64,000 nt of DNA, taken from assembly GCF_000010805.1 (NCBI RefSeq), contig NC_012521.1, positions 1 through 64,000 of the forward strand, in the 5' to 3' direction. Origin of the DNA: Rhodococcus opacus B4 (lineage in GTDB: Bacteria > Actinomycetota > Actinomycetes > Mycobacteriales > Mycobacteriaceae). The translations under genes and the position numbers were made by a program. The first letter of the stretch is position 1, and each line of letters starts with the position of its first letter. Positions 42,442 to 50,850 of the stretch are shown here, one piece after another. The notes beneath the pieces were generated by a model. The model did no database searches. It was not told the DNA's origin and was given only the letters and a program-made list of their open reading frames with translations.

Positions 42442-43274
42442 TGTCGTCATCCGGACCTCACCCTGTCCTCGCACCGATTCGCCGATGGGTGCTCTACTCC
42501 CGCACCCACCTGGCGATCACGGCGGCCGGCACAGTGGCGTTGCTGTTCGCCGCCGGCGCGGCCTTCGGAGAGAACCCTCCGCCGCGCGCAGTCACCCACC
42601 AGGCCGAAACCACCATCGAATCAGTCACGCCCGCGGAGACGATCAGCTACGACCTCGACGAAGTGAGCGAGTCCCTGGTCGCCGCCAAGACCGCAACCTG
42701 GGCCGCATCCAGCGCGCCTGCCACCGCAATGGCCTACGCGCATGCCTTCGTCGACACCACGCCGTCGGATGCGATGTGGGCCAGCACCATCGGCCGCCAC
42801 ACCGCCGACAAGCCGGGAGAGCACGTCGTAGCGGCCCGCCCGCGGACCCCGGTGGTCATCACCGGCCCCACGGTCAGCACGCTCACCGACGGGCCCGACG
42901 GCGAGCGGACCGCGCGGGTGACCGTTCCGACGCAGGCCGGGGACCTGCGGATCACGCTCACCGTCAACGAGGTCAACGGTGGGAAGCGGTGGGTGGTAGG
43001 CACTCCCCTACCGACCCTCGACCTCTCCGAGGTCGAGACGATGGCCCGGGCGACCACCACTGCGACACCACTCACATCGACGACACCGACCACCACCGCG
43101 GCCGAAACGACACCGCCGCAGCCGACATCGACGTCGAGCCTGTCAACGACGCCGCAGCCGATGTTCGATCTCGACGAACCGGCAACCGCCCCGAGCCAAG
43201 GCAACGACCCGACACCGATTCCCGGTCCGATCCCGATCCCGGAACTCGACACCCCAATCCCCGGAGGAAGGTGA
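42441..43274 (+). CDS. TcpC/VirB8-like single-pass membrane protein
   Basis: A 277-residue protein whose ATG shares a base with the previous TGA. It has one membrane helix at about 27-45 (LAITAAGTVALLFAAGAAFG), an NTF2-like extracellular region (ATAMAYAHAFVDTTPSDAMW, then TARVTVPTQAGDLRITLTVN) and a Thr/Pro-rich tail that could span the cell wall. TcpC/VirB8 proteins scaffold the mating channel. The stop overlaps the next gene (GTGA). Confidence 0.65.
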   Translation: MSSSGPHPVLAPIRRWVLYSRTHLAITAAGTVALLFAAGAAFGENPPPRAVTHQAETTIESVTPAETISYDLDEVSESLVAAKTATWAASSAPATAMAYAHAFVDTTPSDAMWASTIGRHTADKPGEHVVAARPRTPVVITGPTVSTLTDGPDGERTARVTVPTQAGDLRITLTVNEVNGGKRWVVGTPLPTLDLSEVETMARATTTATPLTSTTPTTTAAETTPPQPTSTSSLSTTPQPMFDLDEPATAPSQGNDPTPIPGPIPIPELDTPIPGGR

Positions 43275-44872
43275 ACATCGGCGGCGCCCAGCGGGCGCTG
43301 CTGCTCACCGGTGCCATCGGCATCATTATCGGGACATCGGCGTGTTCACTGGGCGCACCAGTCATCCCGAGAGATCCGTGCCGGACCGTCACCTCCGACA
43401 GCGCCAACAGCGCGGGGTCGATCGCCGAGAATCTGACGCTGACCGTATCCGGACCAATTCGCCTGCCGGTCGAACCTGGGACCACCACGTTCACCTCCGG
43501 ATTCGGTGAGCGCTGGGGAGCCCAGCACCAAGGAGTGGACCTTGCCGGGCCGGTCGGCACCAAGATCCTCGCCGCGCTCGACGGCAACGTCGTCAAAGCC
43601 GGGGACTCCGGCGAAGGGCCCGGGGTCGGGTTCGAGAACTGGGTGGTCATCGACTCGAACGTCGACGGCAAGCCCGTGAGCACGGTCTACGGCCACATGT
43701 TCGCCGATGGAATTCACATCAAACCAGGCCAGCAGGTCAAGGCCGGCGACCACATCGCCGACATCGGCAACGCCGGCGGATCGACGGGCCCGCACCTGCA
43801 CTTCGAGTACTGGCAGGGCGGCCGGCTGCAGGGTGGAACGGCCCTCGACCCCCTCACCGTCCTACCCGACATCGCCGAACAGAACGGCACCAGTGGAGGC
43901 GACCCCGACACCGCCAGCAATAGTCCCATCCAACTCGTGGCCGCATCCCAGTCGACGACTGACTGCTCTGGCTTCGGCATGGCCGGCGGCGGCGAGCTGG
44001 CATTCGGGATCGTGCCGGCCGAGTTCGAGCCGTGGCTACGCCGCGCCGGCAGTGTCTGCCCGGAGATCGCCCCTCCGTTGCTCGCCGCACAGCTCCAGCA
44101 GGAGAACGGATTCCGGCACGGCCCCCATGCCCCGGTATCGGACACCGGAGCGCTGGGACCGGCACAGTTCATGCCCGGCACCTGGGCAACTTGGGGTAAG
44201 GACTACGACGGCGACGGGAAGGCCGACCCGAACTCCATCGGTGACGCGGTGATGTCGCAGGCGCATTTCATGTGCGCCCTGTACCAGGACGTTTCCGGCT
44301 ACATCACCAGCGGCCAGGCCAAGGGCGACCCCATCGAGCTGACGCTTGCGGCCTACAACGCCGGCGCCGGCGCCGTGCAGAAGTTCGGCGGTATCCCGCC
44401 CTTCGCCCAGACCGAGAATTACGTGCCCAAGATCCTGCAGGCCCGTGCAGGGTTCACCAATCCCAATGCCCGCGGCCGATTCATCCCCAACGCATCCGGT
44501 GACAGCAGCCAAGTAGTCACGGCCGCTCGCGAATACCTTGGTACCCCGTATGTGTGGGGTGGCGGCGGAACCGGCGGACCCTCCGGCGGTGGGTTCGACT
44601 GCTCAGGTCTGACCTCGTACGCGGTGCACGCGGCCAGCGCAGGCAAGGTCTCCCTCCCGCGCACCTCGGAGCAGCAGTGGGGTGTCGGCATCGAGATCCC
44701 GATCGACCAGGCGAGTCCCGGCGACCTCGTCTTCGGCAGCTGGGGGCCGAACGGGCCTGGACACGTGGGTGTCTATTCCGGCAACGGCCAGATGGTCCAC
44801 GCCCCCACGCAGGGCGATGTCGTCAAGGAAGCTCCACTCCAGCCAGGGCTTAAGGCCCGCCGCGTGATGTAG
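43271..44872 (+). CDS. Lipoprotein with M23, lytic transglycosylase and NlpC/P60 domains
   Basis: A 533-residue exported enzyme from GTG 43271; the longer open frame upstream is a shadow of the previous gene. A lipobox ends at Cys25 (IIGTSAC). An M23 metallopeptidase domain has FTSGFGERWGAQHQGVDLAG and later GSTGPHLHFEYW. A soluble lytic transglycosylase domain follows with catalytic Glu278 in QLQQENGFRHG, then TGALGPAQFMPGTW and LTLAAYNAGAGAV. The last domain is NlpC/P60 with Cys444 in FDCSGLTSYAVH and a His in GHVGVY. Such proteins open the peptidoglycan locally for the mating channel. Three hydrolase types in one chain is more than the usual two. Confidence 0.9.
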   Translation: MNIGGAQRALLLTGAIGIIIGTSACSLGAPVIPRDPCRTVTSDSANSAGSIAENLTLTVSGPIRLPVEPGTTTFTSGFGERWGAQHQGVDLAGPVGTKILAALDGNVVKAGDSGEGPGVGFENWVVIDSNVDGKPVSTVYGHMFADGIHIKPGQQVKAGDHIADIGNAGGSTGPHLHFEYWQGGRLQGGTALDPLTVLPDIAEQNGTSGGDPDTASNSPIQLVAASQSTTDCSGFGMAGGGELAFGIVPAEFEPWLRRAGSVCPEIAPPLLAAQLQQENGFRHGPHAPVSDTGALGPAQFMPGTWATWGKDYDGDGKADPNSIGDAVMSQAHFMCALYQDVSGYITSGQAKGDPIELTLAAYNAGAGAVQKFGGIPPFAQTENYVPKILQARAGFTNPNARGRFIPNASGDSSQVVTAAREYLGTPYVWGGGGTGGPSGGGFDCSGLTSYAVHAASAGKVSLPRTSEQQWGVGIEIPIDQASPGDLVFGSWGPNGPGHVGVYSGNGQMVHAPTQGDVVKEAPLQPGLKARRVM

Positions 44873-45264
44873 GGGGCGTGCCATCTCCGCAGGTGTGGAT
44901 TCTCACACGACTTTTCGCCCTTCTCACGATCTTGTCGCCACTTCGTCGACGGCGAACCGGATTGCCAACGAACCTCCAGGTCAGCGACTCATGCGGATGG
45001 GGCGGGAGGTGCCGCCGAGTGCTGGAAGCTGGCCGCCAGCCGAGGAAAGCGACATTTCGATGAGAAGAGCTACCGACAGAGCGGTGAGAAAGCTACGCGA
45101 AACTGCAGGTTACGAGACAACTCGGCGAAAAATACGACGAAGACCTCCAGCTTGCGTGGTCGATGTCGTATCACCGCTCCGCGCCGGACCACCCATTCGG
45201 AGCACGGGGGACGTGTCATTTATCCTGGGTAATGGCCAAATTCTGCCACGGGGAGGAGGGTGAC
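44873..45264. other. Gene-free stretch inside the transfer region
   Basis: No supported gene; the open frames are Arg-rich shadows. It contains copy 3 of the dispersed GGGACGTGTCAT motif at 45206-45230 and so may be the scar of an element. Confidence 0.4.
45206..45230. repeat. Copy 3 of the dispersed GGGGACGTGTCAT motif
   Basis: GGGGGACGTGTCATTTATCC, followed by TGGGT. It is closest to copy 2 and lies 35 bp before the start of the next gene. Confidence 0.4.
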
Positions 45265-45855
45265 GTGAGGCCACGAAAGCTCGTCATTGCGGTGTTGGTG
45301 GTCGCTGTCGTCGGATTCCTGGCCTACTCGTACCTCTCCCGAACCAACGACGGCGAGGACTCGGCGAGCGTGGCAGCGTCGATGACCACCAGCGCGCCCA
45401 CGGCCACTGCGGCCGCGGCGTCGCCAGTCGACGTCGAGACCGCCGAGCTGCCGACTTCCTCCCGCGACGCTGAAGAGGCCGCGCGACAGGGGCTGACCGT
45501 GGCGTTCACCTGGTACCCGGCTACCGACACCAACCAGAACGACGCATATGGGCGGGCCCGAAACTGGCTGACCGGCAAACTCGCTGACCGCATGCTCGTC
45601 GACGCCCGCACCGAGCGCGGGCCTGGCGTGCAGTGGGACGAGTGGGCGCAGGAGCAGGCCAAGGTCATCGCCGATGTCAGCGTCGAATGCTCCGGCTGCC
45701 CCGAGGACACCGACACCGTCGTCTCGCGGGTGGCCACCATCAAGCAGACCACGATCGCCGGCAGCAGCACCGATACGGTCGAACCTGACACCACGGTGTG
45801 GGTCTCCGTCGTCCGCGAGGGCGACCGCTGGCTCATCGACGACATACGCTATTGA
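45265..45855 (+). CDS. Small exported or membrane-anchored protein of the transfer region
   Basis: A 196-residue protein from GTG 45265 with a strong GGAGGAGGG site. One helix (KLVIAVLVVAVVGFLAYSYL) is followed by a Thr/Ala linker and an extracellular domain ending DTTVWVSVVREGDRWLIDDI, a form seen in NTF2-like accessory domains of TcpC-type and Mce-associated proteins. It probably assists the mating channel. Confidence 0.7.
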   Translation: MRPRKLVIAVLVVAVVGFLAYSYLSRTNDGEDSASVAASMTTSAPTATAAAASPVDVETAELPTSSRDAEEAARQGLTVAFTWYPATDTNQNDAYGRARNWLTGKLADRMLVDARTERGPGVQWDEWAQEQAKVIADVSVECSGCPEDTDTVVSRVATIKQTTIAGSSTDTVEPDTTVWVSVVREGDRWLIDDIRY

Positions 45856-45867
45856 TCCGGAGGGCCC

Positions 45868-46443
45868 GTGAACCGCAAGAACGTTGCCGCAGTACTGATC
45901 CCCACTGTTCTCGCCGTCGGCCTGACCGCATGCAGCAGCGATGAGTCGACCACCCCCACCAGCGCACCAATAGCGACCACGACGATGTCTGCGTTCGGCA
46001 CCGATGAGTTCATCGCCAACCGGCTGCGCAGCTCATCTACGACAATCGTCGAGACAGTGGAGGAACGCGGCGGCACGCCAGAACAGGCGATCGCTGCTCT
46101 CGTGTCCAGTGAAGCCGAGACGGGCTGGCAATCCGGACTTCGGATGGCCCCGCCGGCAACGGACATCCGGGACATCTTCGGCTGGCGGCTCGCGTACAAC
46201 CTTCCGGCCGACTCCGCTGAGGTAGTCGTTGCCGCCACCAACACATTCATGGACAACGCCTCCACCGTCACTGTCAGCGCCGACGACCCGGCTGCCTACG
46301 CCCTGGCCGCCCAGTACGCAGACCCCCGCGGCTACAACGAGAAGGAACACTTCTACAGGAAGGGCGAGACCGCCGCCACCGAGTACGCCGTCGCCCTACC
46401 CAAGGCCCAGGCCGCGTACGCCGAGCTGCGCGGTTCGCAGTAA
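45868..46443 (+). CDS. Lipoprotein at the end of the transfer operon
   Basis: A 191-residue protein from GTG 45868 with CCGGAGGG in front. The signal peptide VAAVLIPTVLAVGLTACSS has a clear lipobox (LTAC). The mature part is helical and alanine-rich, with no motif I know. It lies 12 bp after the previous gene, so it is co-transcribed. Confidence 0.75.
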   Translation: MNRKNVAAVLIPTVLAVGLTACSSDESTTPTSAPIATTTMSAFGTDEFIANRLRSSSTTIVETVEERGGTPEQAIAALVSSEAETGWQSGLRMAPPATDIRDIFGWRLAYNLPADSAEVVVAATNTFMDNASTVTVSADDPAAYALAAQYADPRGYNEKEHFYRKGETAATEYAVALPKAQAAYAELRGSQ

Positions 46444-46634
46444 TGAGAGCTTGGGCGTCGTTGGTGATGCCGGTATTCGCACGACTTCTTTGACGGGTCT
46501 GTCTTCGGTCTCGATGCCGTGTACACCTTCAGGGACGGCGAAGCCACGGTGCGCTGTGCGTTCCCCACCGTTGTACCGTGCAGCTCCTGGCCCATATGGT
46601 GTGACACGGTGTACCACCAAATGATCGGAGTTGC

Positions 46635-47278
46635 GTGTCCAAGACTGACGACAAGGCCGTCCAGGCTGGAGCTGCGCCGTATACCGCTCCCCTCGTGCAC
46701 ATTTACGACCTATGGGTGGTTCACCTCTCCAACGATCTGGCCGGCGCTGCGGCCGAGAGCGATTCGTGGAGATGGATGACCGGCACGTCGGCCGCGGTCA
46801 TCACGAGGTAGGTCCGGGGAGCGGCTGGTACATGGCCAGCGAGGACCGAGCTCACCCGTCTGGACTTGAACGCCAACAGCCTCAAGCACTCCTACCGTCG
46901 GTTGTCCCCGCGCTATGACGTGCGGACAGTGGAAGCCAACGTCTTGGATCCCGTGCCTTCGAATCTGGGACCATTCGACTCCGTCGGTGTCAACCACGTC
47001 GTGCACTGTTTACCGGGTGGCTGGCGTGAGAAGGGTGCGGTCTTTCAGAACCTGGCCGGTGTGCTTGCAGCGGATGGCGTCCTCTTCGGTTCCACAGTTC
47101 TCGGGCCGGGGGTGAAACGGAACATCTTCGGCTTGGCGCTCAGTGAGGCATACAACCGTCTCGGGGCTTTCCATAACCGCGGCGACGTTACGACGGTCTC
47201 GTCGAAGCCCTGCGGGTCTCGTTCGGTCGCGTCGAGGTCTCTCAGGTCGGCAATGTGGGCGTTGTTCGTCCCCAGTAA
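46635..47278 (+). pseudogene. Frameshifted class I SAM-dependent methyltransferase
   Basis: Fragments in successive frames read KAVQAGAAPYTAPLVHIYDL, then VVHLSNDLA, then a damaged HHEVGPGSGWY (motif I region), then RRLSPRYDVRTVEANVLDPV, then FDSVGVNHVVHCLPGGWREK, then GVLAADGVLFGSTVLG, and finally EALRVSFGRVEVSQVGNVGV to a TAA at 47278. Together they match a small-molecule methyltransferase of a type common in actinobacteria. At least two frameshifts make it inactive. The start would be GTG 46635. Confidence 0.7.
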
Positions 47279-47519
47279 GCCCAAGCGCTAGTTTCGGCGA
47301 CGGGTGCGAAGCCTCAATCCTTCTGGTTTGAGGGTGATCAGCTCCTGGACCTGGAGTTGGTATGCGGGGTCTGCCTCGAAGTCGAAGCGGTGCAGAAGGA
47401 ACGCCAGCGCGAGGATCGTCTCATGATCCGTGAGTCTTTCGGCGCAAACCCGGTCGTTCGGCCCGCCTGCGGACTCCCTCCGAGGCTGAATGTCGGACTG
47501 TGTGGCTAGTGTCTGGGTT

Positions 47520-48662
47520 ATGGCGGGGAGGGTAGTGAAGCGGGCGTTCAAGTACCGCTTCTATCCGACTGCGGTGCAGGCGGAACAGCTTGCTCGGACG
47601 TTCGGATGCACCCGGTATGTCTACAACCGGGCGTTGGCCGAACGCTCGCGTGCCTGGTCGCAGGAACGGCGGCGGGTCACCTACAGCGACACCTCGAAGA
47701 TGCTCACCGGATGGAAGCGAGACACCGAGACCGAGTGGTTGTCGGAGCCGTCGAAGGGGCCGCTGCAGGAATCGCTGCGGCAGTTGCAGGGCGCGTTCGA
47801 CAAGTTCTGGCGCAAGCAGTCCCGCTACCCGCAATTCAAGAAGAAGGCCCAGTCGAAGGATTCGGCGACCTACTACTCGAACTGCTTCACCTACCGCGGC
47901 GGGCAGATCCGGTTGGCCAAGCAGTCCGAACCCCTGGACATTCGGTGGTCGAGGCCGCTACCGGAGGGGGCCGTACCGTCGCAGGTGACGGTGTCGCGCA
48001 ATGCTCGCGGTCAGTACCACATCTCGATCCTCGTCGAGGACACGATCACCGAGCCCCCGTCGACCGATCGGGTGGTCGGGCTCGACGCCGGGATCACCAG
48101 CCTCTACACGCTCTCGACGGGGAAGAAGATCACCAACCCGCGCCACGAGCGCACAGACCGTGAGCGGCTGGCGAAGGCGCAGCGGGTGCTGGCCAAGAAG
48201 CAGAAGGGATCCCGTAACCGGGCCAAGGCCCGACTGAAGGTCGCGAAGATCTATGGCCGGATCGCCGATCGGCGCCGCGATTATCTGCACAAACTCTCCA
48301 CTCGGCTGGTGCGCGAAAACCAAGTGATCGCCATCGAGGATCTGAGTGTGCGGAACATGGTCAGGAATCGGTCGTTGTCTCGGGCGATCTCGGATGCGAG
48401 TTGGTCCGAGTTCCGGTCGATGCTCGAGTACAAGGCCGACTGGTACGGGCGGCGGGTGGTGGCGATCGACCGGTTTTATCCGTCGTCGAAGACCTGCTCG
48501 GTGTGTGGGGCGATCGCGTCGACGATGCCGCTGAGCGTGCGGGAGTGGGCGTGCCGTTGCGGCGTTGTCCATGATCGGGATGTGAACGCGGCGAGGAATA
48601 TTTTGGCCGTCGGACTGACGGCGGCAGCCTGCGGAGATGATGTGAGACCGCCCCGCACCTAA
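47520..48662 (+). CDS. tnpB: TnpB RNA-guided nuclease
   Basis: A 380-residue TnpB (from ATG 47520; a GTG at 47535 is an alternative start). The N-terminus KRAFKYRFYPTAVQAEQLAR is followed by GCTRYVYNRAL. The RuvC residues are intact: D in VVGLDAGITSLYTL, E in VIAIEDLSVRNMV, and D in VVHDRDVNAARNIL. A zinc finger CSVCG, then CRCG is present. TnpB cuts DNA guided by an RNA from the element's right end and promotes retention of the element. All catalytic residues being present, it should be active. Confidence 0.92.
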   Translation: MAGRVVKRAFKYRFYPTAVQAEQLARTFGCTRYVYNRALAERSRAWSQERRRVTYSDTSKMLTGWKRDTETEWLSEPSKGPLQESLRQLQGAFDKFWRKQSRYPQFKKKAQSKDSATYYSNCFTYRGGQIRLAKQSEPLDIRWSRPLPEGAVPSQVTVSRNARGQYHISILVEDTITEPPSTDRVVGLDAGITSLYTLSTGKKITNPRHERTDRERLAKAQRVLAKKQKGSRNRAKARLKVAKIYGRIADRRRDYLHKLSTRLVRENQVIAIEDLSVRNMVRNRSLSRAISDASWSEFRSMLEYKADWYGRRVVAIDRFYPSSKTCSVCGAIASTMPLSVREWACRCGVVHDRDVNAARNILAVGLTAAACGDDVRPPRT

Positions 48663-48753
48663 AGTGTGGGGAGGCGACTGTCGGTGAAACAGGAACCTCG
48701 GGACGCGAGTCTCGAGGGGAATCTCGGTCGTTCACGGCCGAGAGGACGTCAAA
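48663..48753 (+). ncRNA. Candidate omega-RNA scaffold (3' part) at the TnpB element right end
   Basis: The 91 bases after the tnpB stop hold two hairpins, CCTCG/CGAGG at 48696-48717 and TCTCGGTCG/CGGCCGAGA at 48722-48743, then GGACGTCAA. In this family the RNA runs from within tnpB to the right end and its guide is the flanking DNA, here P450 sequence starting GGCGAACTGGCGGCC at 48754. The 5' end of the RNA cannot be set by eye. Confidence 0.55.
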
Positions 48754-48854
48754 GGCGAACTGGCGGCCAATGCACGCACGGAGACCGGTACCGAATGGCT
48801 TGTAAACCACTGAGCTCTGTATTAGACACAGGGTCTCTCAAAGAACCGATCCGG

Positions 48855-49222
48855 ATCAAATCCTCACCTTCCTCGTTGCAGGGCACGAGACATCGGCAGG
48901 GGTATTCGCCTTCGCATTGCATTACCTCGCAACGAACCCCGAGATCGCTGCAAAAGCCCGCCCCGAACTGGACGAGAGGTGGCCGACCGGAGACGTGACC
49001 GCGATCAGGTACGAGGACGTCGCGCGATTGCGCTACCTCCGACGGGTAGTGGACGAGACATTGTGCCTGTGGCCCATTGCTCCGGGTTACTTCCGAGAGA
49101 CGAAAGAAGAGACGGTAATCGGAGGAAAGTACAGATTTGCGCCCGGTGATTGGGTCTTCGTGCTCACGTTGCAGGCTCACCGTGACCCGGTGTGGGGACC
49201 CGATGCGGAGAAGTTTGATTGC
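48855..49222. other. Inverted segment of the P450 pseudogene
   Basis: About 368 bp of P450 coding sequence lies on the plus strand inside a minus-strand gene. Its ends carry the short inverted repeats ATCAAA and TTTGAT. Flipping the segment back joins VNVR to DQILTFLVAGHE and GPDAEKFD to PDRFFER, as in intact CYP102 proteins. Confidence 0.8.
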
Positions 49223-49476
49223 GTACGTTGACCTCGTCGAGCGGCTCACCGGTTTCGGGGCCGGGCTCGGTCAGCATTCGGGCAAGCAGATCGTTGTGTG
49301 TTCCTGAGTCTTCTGTTTTGCGTCGTTTGATGACGTCGTCGACGACCTGCATGACGAAGTGGATGTCGCGCTGGTGTTGCGCGGCCTGTCTGCGGCCGAT
49401 TGTCTTCTGCAGGATTGGAGGCAGGTTCGAGTTGCTGTAGGTCAGGCCGCGCATCATGGCAACGAGAACAGCGAAT

Positions 49477-49500
49477 GGGGACGTGTCGTTTACACAGGTC
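49477..49500. repeat. Copy 4 of the dispersed GGGGACGTGTC motif
   Basis: GGGGACGTGTCGTTTACACA then GGTC. The P450 homology of the pseudogene stops at this motif, which suggests that the motif is the end of an inserted or deleted element. Confidence 0.4.
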
Positions 49501-49556
49501 AACGGTATTAATCTCTCTCCAGTTCATCGCTGCTGACGCAGTCGCGAGGAGTAGAT

Positions 49557-49627
49557 GAAGAGGCCTGGCCCGGCATCCTGGCCGCCGTTTGATGTGAACG
49601 GGGGTGGGTGCGGGACCAGGCCTCTTC
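49557..49627 (-). terminator. Inverted repeat downstream of the DUF3068 gene
   Basis: GAAGAGGCCTGG at 49557 and CCAGGCCTCTTC at 49616 are exact complements, with partly complementary inner sequence. It starts 23 bp beyond the stop of the leftward DUF3068 gene and is probably its terminator. Confidence 0.6.
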
Positions 49628-49649
49628 TCGTAATCCGGTGATTGTCGTT

Positions 49650-50768
49650 TCAACTGATAGACCGGGTGTCGCGAAGACCCTGGCCGTCGAGAAGACTTTT
49701 GGGATTCATTCGTGACCAGCGGCGAGCGAGGATGATCGCGGTCCCCACCAACACGATGCCGACCACGGCACCGAGGGCGGGCCCATATCGGGTTCCCCAC
49801 AGGATCGCGGTACGGGCGTCCTTCGCTTGTTGGGCAAGGCCGTTGATCGTTTCGTTGTCGAAGTGGGTGTGCGCTTCCAGCGTGGTCACAGCATTCGGGT
49901 CGTCAACCGACCGCGCCAGCCATCGCCTCGGCTGCTCCTCCACAGCAACGATCGCACCAGATGCAGGCTCGACCCACACATCGCGCGTGGTGGAGTAGTG
50001 CAGATCCATCGTTGTCGGCTCCGTGCCAGGTAGCCCCCACTTTTCAGCGGGCAAGGTCGTCGTCGCGACACTGCCGATCGATTTCCCAAGGTTCACGGGG
50101 CCGATCGTCTGCTGAAAGTGATACAGCCGCATGCCGTCGACCACGCGATCGTCGTCTACGTACTCGATCGGATGCGTCTCCCGTGCCGTCCCGTCGTAGT
50201 ACGGGTAGCTGACCTTCTCGACGTCGAACGGAAACTTGTACTGAATTCCGGCGCGAGGCGTCTCCGTCGGGGGCTTGCCCTGCTCGGCTTGAGTGGTCGG
50301 GACGGGCTCGGCGAGCGGCATGCCTGATCGTCGGTCGATCGTGACGCGATCGACCATTGCCGAGACCAGGCCCAACCCCTCGCCCCAGTCGGTCCGGACC
50401 GTCTTCTGCGCCGCCTGCAGAGTTGTCGAAGCGGCCGAAACTGGATCCTCTGTCGTCACGTACACCTGAATCCGCAGCGGGACACCCCGGTCGGTCTTCA
50501 GCGGACCTTTCATAGCCACCGAGGTGGCCTTGAGCACCGCCGCGTCTTCCGCAACCGACACTGTCGCCGATTGCACGTCGAGCGGGATGACCTTCAACCT
50601 GGCGGCACCGTAGGTGGGAACCAAGACAGCGACGGCGAGCAGGCACGAGCCGAGCGCGAGGAGAGTGCAGACCGCTGCGGATCTCCTCCAACCCCGACGG
50701 TCGGCGGCATCCGCCTTGTGCACGTTTTCATCCAGTACGGTGTCGACCTGAGCACTCACGTAGCGCAC
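49650..50768 (-). CDS. DUF3068/PorA-family membrane-anchored protein
   Basis: A 372-residue protein. One helix lies near the N-terminus (SAAVCTLLALGSCLLAVAVL) and one near the C-terminus (GPALGAVVGIVLVGTAIILA), with a large extracellular part between. That part contains YSTTRDVWVEPASGAIV and QPRRWLARSVDDPNAVTTLE, the hallmark of DUF3068. These proteins are restricted to mycolic-acid bacteria and related actinobacteria and are called PorA-family in some annotations; their function is unclear. GC and codon use are normal. Confidence 0.88.
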   Translation of the reverse strand: MRYVSAQVDTVLDENVHKADAADRRGWRRSAAVCTLLALGSCLLAVAVLVPTYGAARLKVIPLDVQSATVSVAEDAAVLKATSVAMKGPLKTDRGVPLRIQVYVTTEDPVSAASTTLQAAQKTVRTDWGEGLGLVSAMVDRVTIDRRSGMPLAEPVPTTQAEQGKPPTETPRAGIQYKFPFDVEKVSYPYYDGTARETHPIEYVDDDRVVDGMRLYHFQQTIGPVNLGKSIGSVATTTLPAEKWGLPGTEPTTMDLHYSTTRDVWVEPASGAIVAVEEQPRRWLARSVDDPNAVTTLEAHTHFDNETINGLAQQAKDARTAILWGTRYGPALGAVVGIVLVGTAIILARRWSRMNPKSLLDGQGLRDTRSIS

Positions 50769-50850
50769 CCTAGCTGCCGGAGCAATGCAGAATCCCGGTC
50801 AGCCGGTATCTTCGTCCTGAGGTATTTGCCACATCGCAGAAGGGAACCTG

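Larger units (their letters stand above)
47435..48753 (+). mobile_element. IS200/IS605-type element with tnpB only, inserted in the P450 pseudogene
   Basis: Joining base 47434 to 48754 restores a continuous P450 reading GRQFALTDHETILALAF, which fixes the element at about 1319 bp. It has no tnpA, so it would need a transposase in trans. The right end carries a hairpin TCTCGGTCG/CGGCCGAGA followed by GGACGTCAA, typical of the foldback and cleavage site of this family. No target duplication, as expected. Confidence 0.8.
47288..49476 (-). pseudogene. CYP102-type cytochrome P450, broken by an inversion and an insertion
   Basis: The leftward gene survives in four pieces. 49476-49223 encodes FAVLVAMMRGLTYSNSNLPP through LTEPGPETGEPLDEVNVR. 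48855-49222 is inverted and now reads on the plus strand as DQILTFLVAGHETSAG (oxygen-activation helix) through RRVVDETLCLWP (intact ExxR) to GPDAEKFD. 48854-48754 encodes DPDRFFERP and, after damage, YKPFGTGLRACIGRQFA with the haem Cys. 47434-47288 encodes LTDHETILALAFLLHRFDFE and KPEGLRLRTRR, the typical CYP102 end. A TnpB element sits between the last two pieces. The 5' end is missing at copy 4 of the dispersed motif. Confidence 0.85.

Noticed and set aside
42485-43270. 262-residue extension of the peptidoglycan hydrolase frame
   Set aside because: It is a shadow of the TcpC-like gene. A GTG with GGAGGAAG just before it at 43271 gives a lipoprotein signal peptide.
44895-45263. 122-codon open frame in the transfer-region gap
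   Set aside because: No RBS, mixed composition, and it stops right before the well-supported GTG 45265; considered non-coding.
46866-47291. 141-codon intact-looking frame within the methyltransferase remnant
   Set aside because: It covers only the middle of the fold, begins without RBS and loses the correct C-terminal frame, so it is part of the pseudogene.
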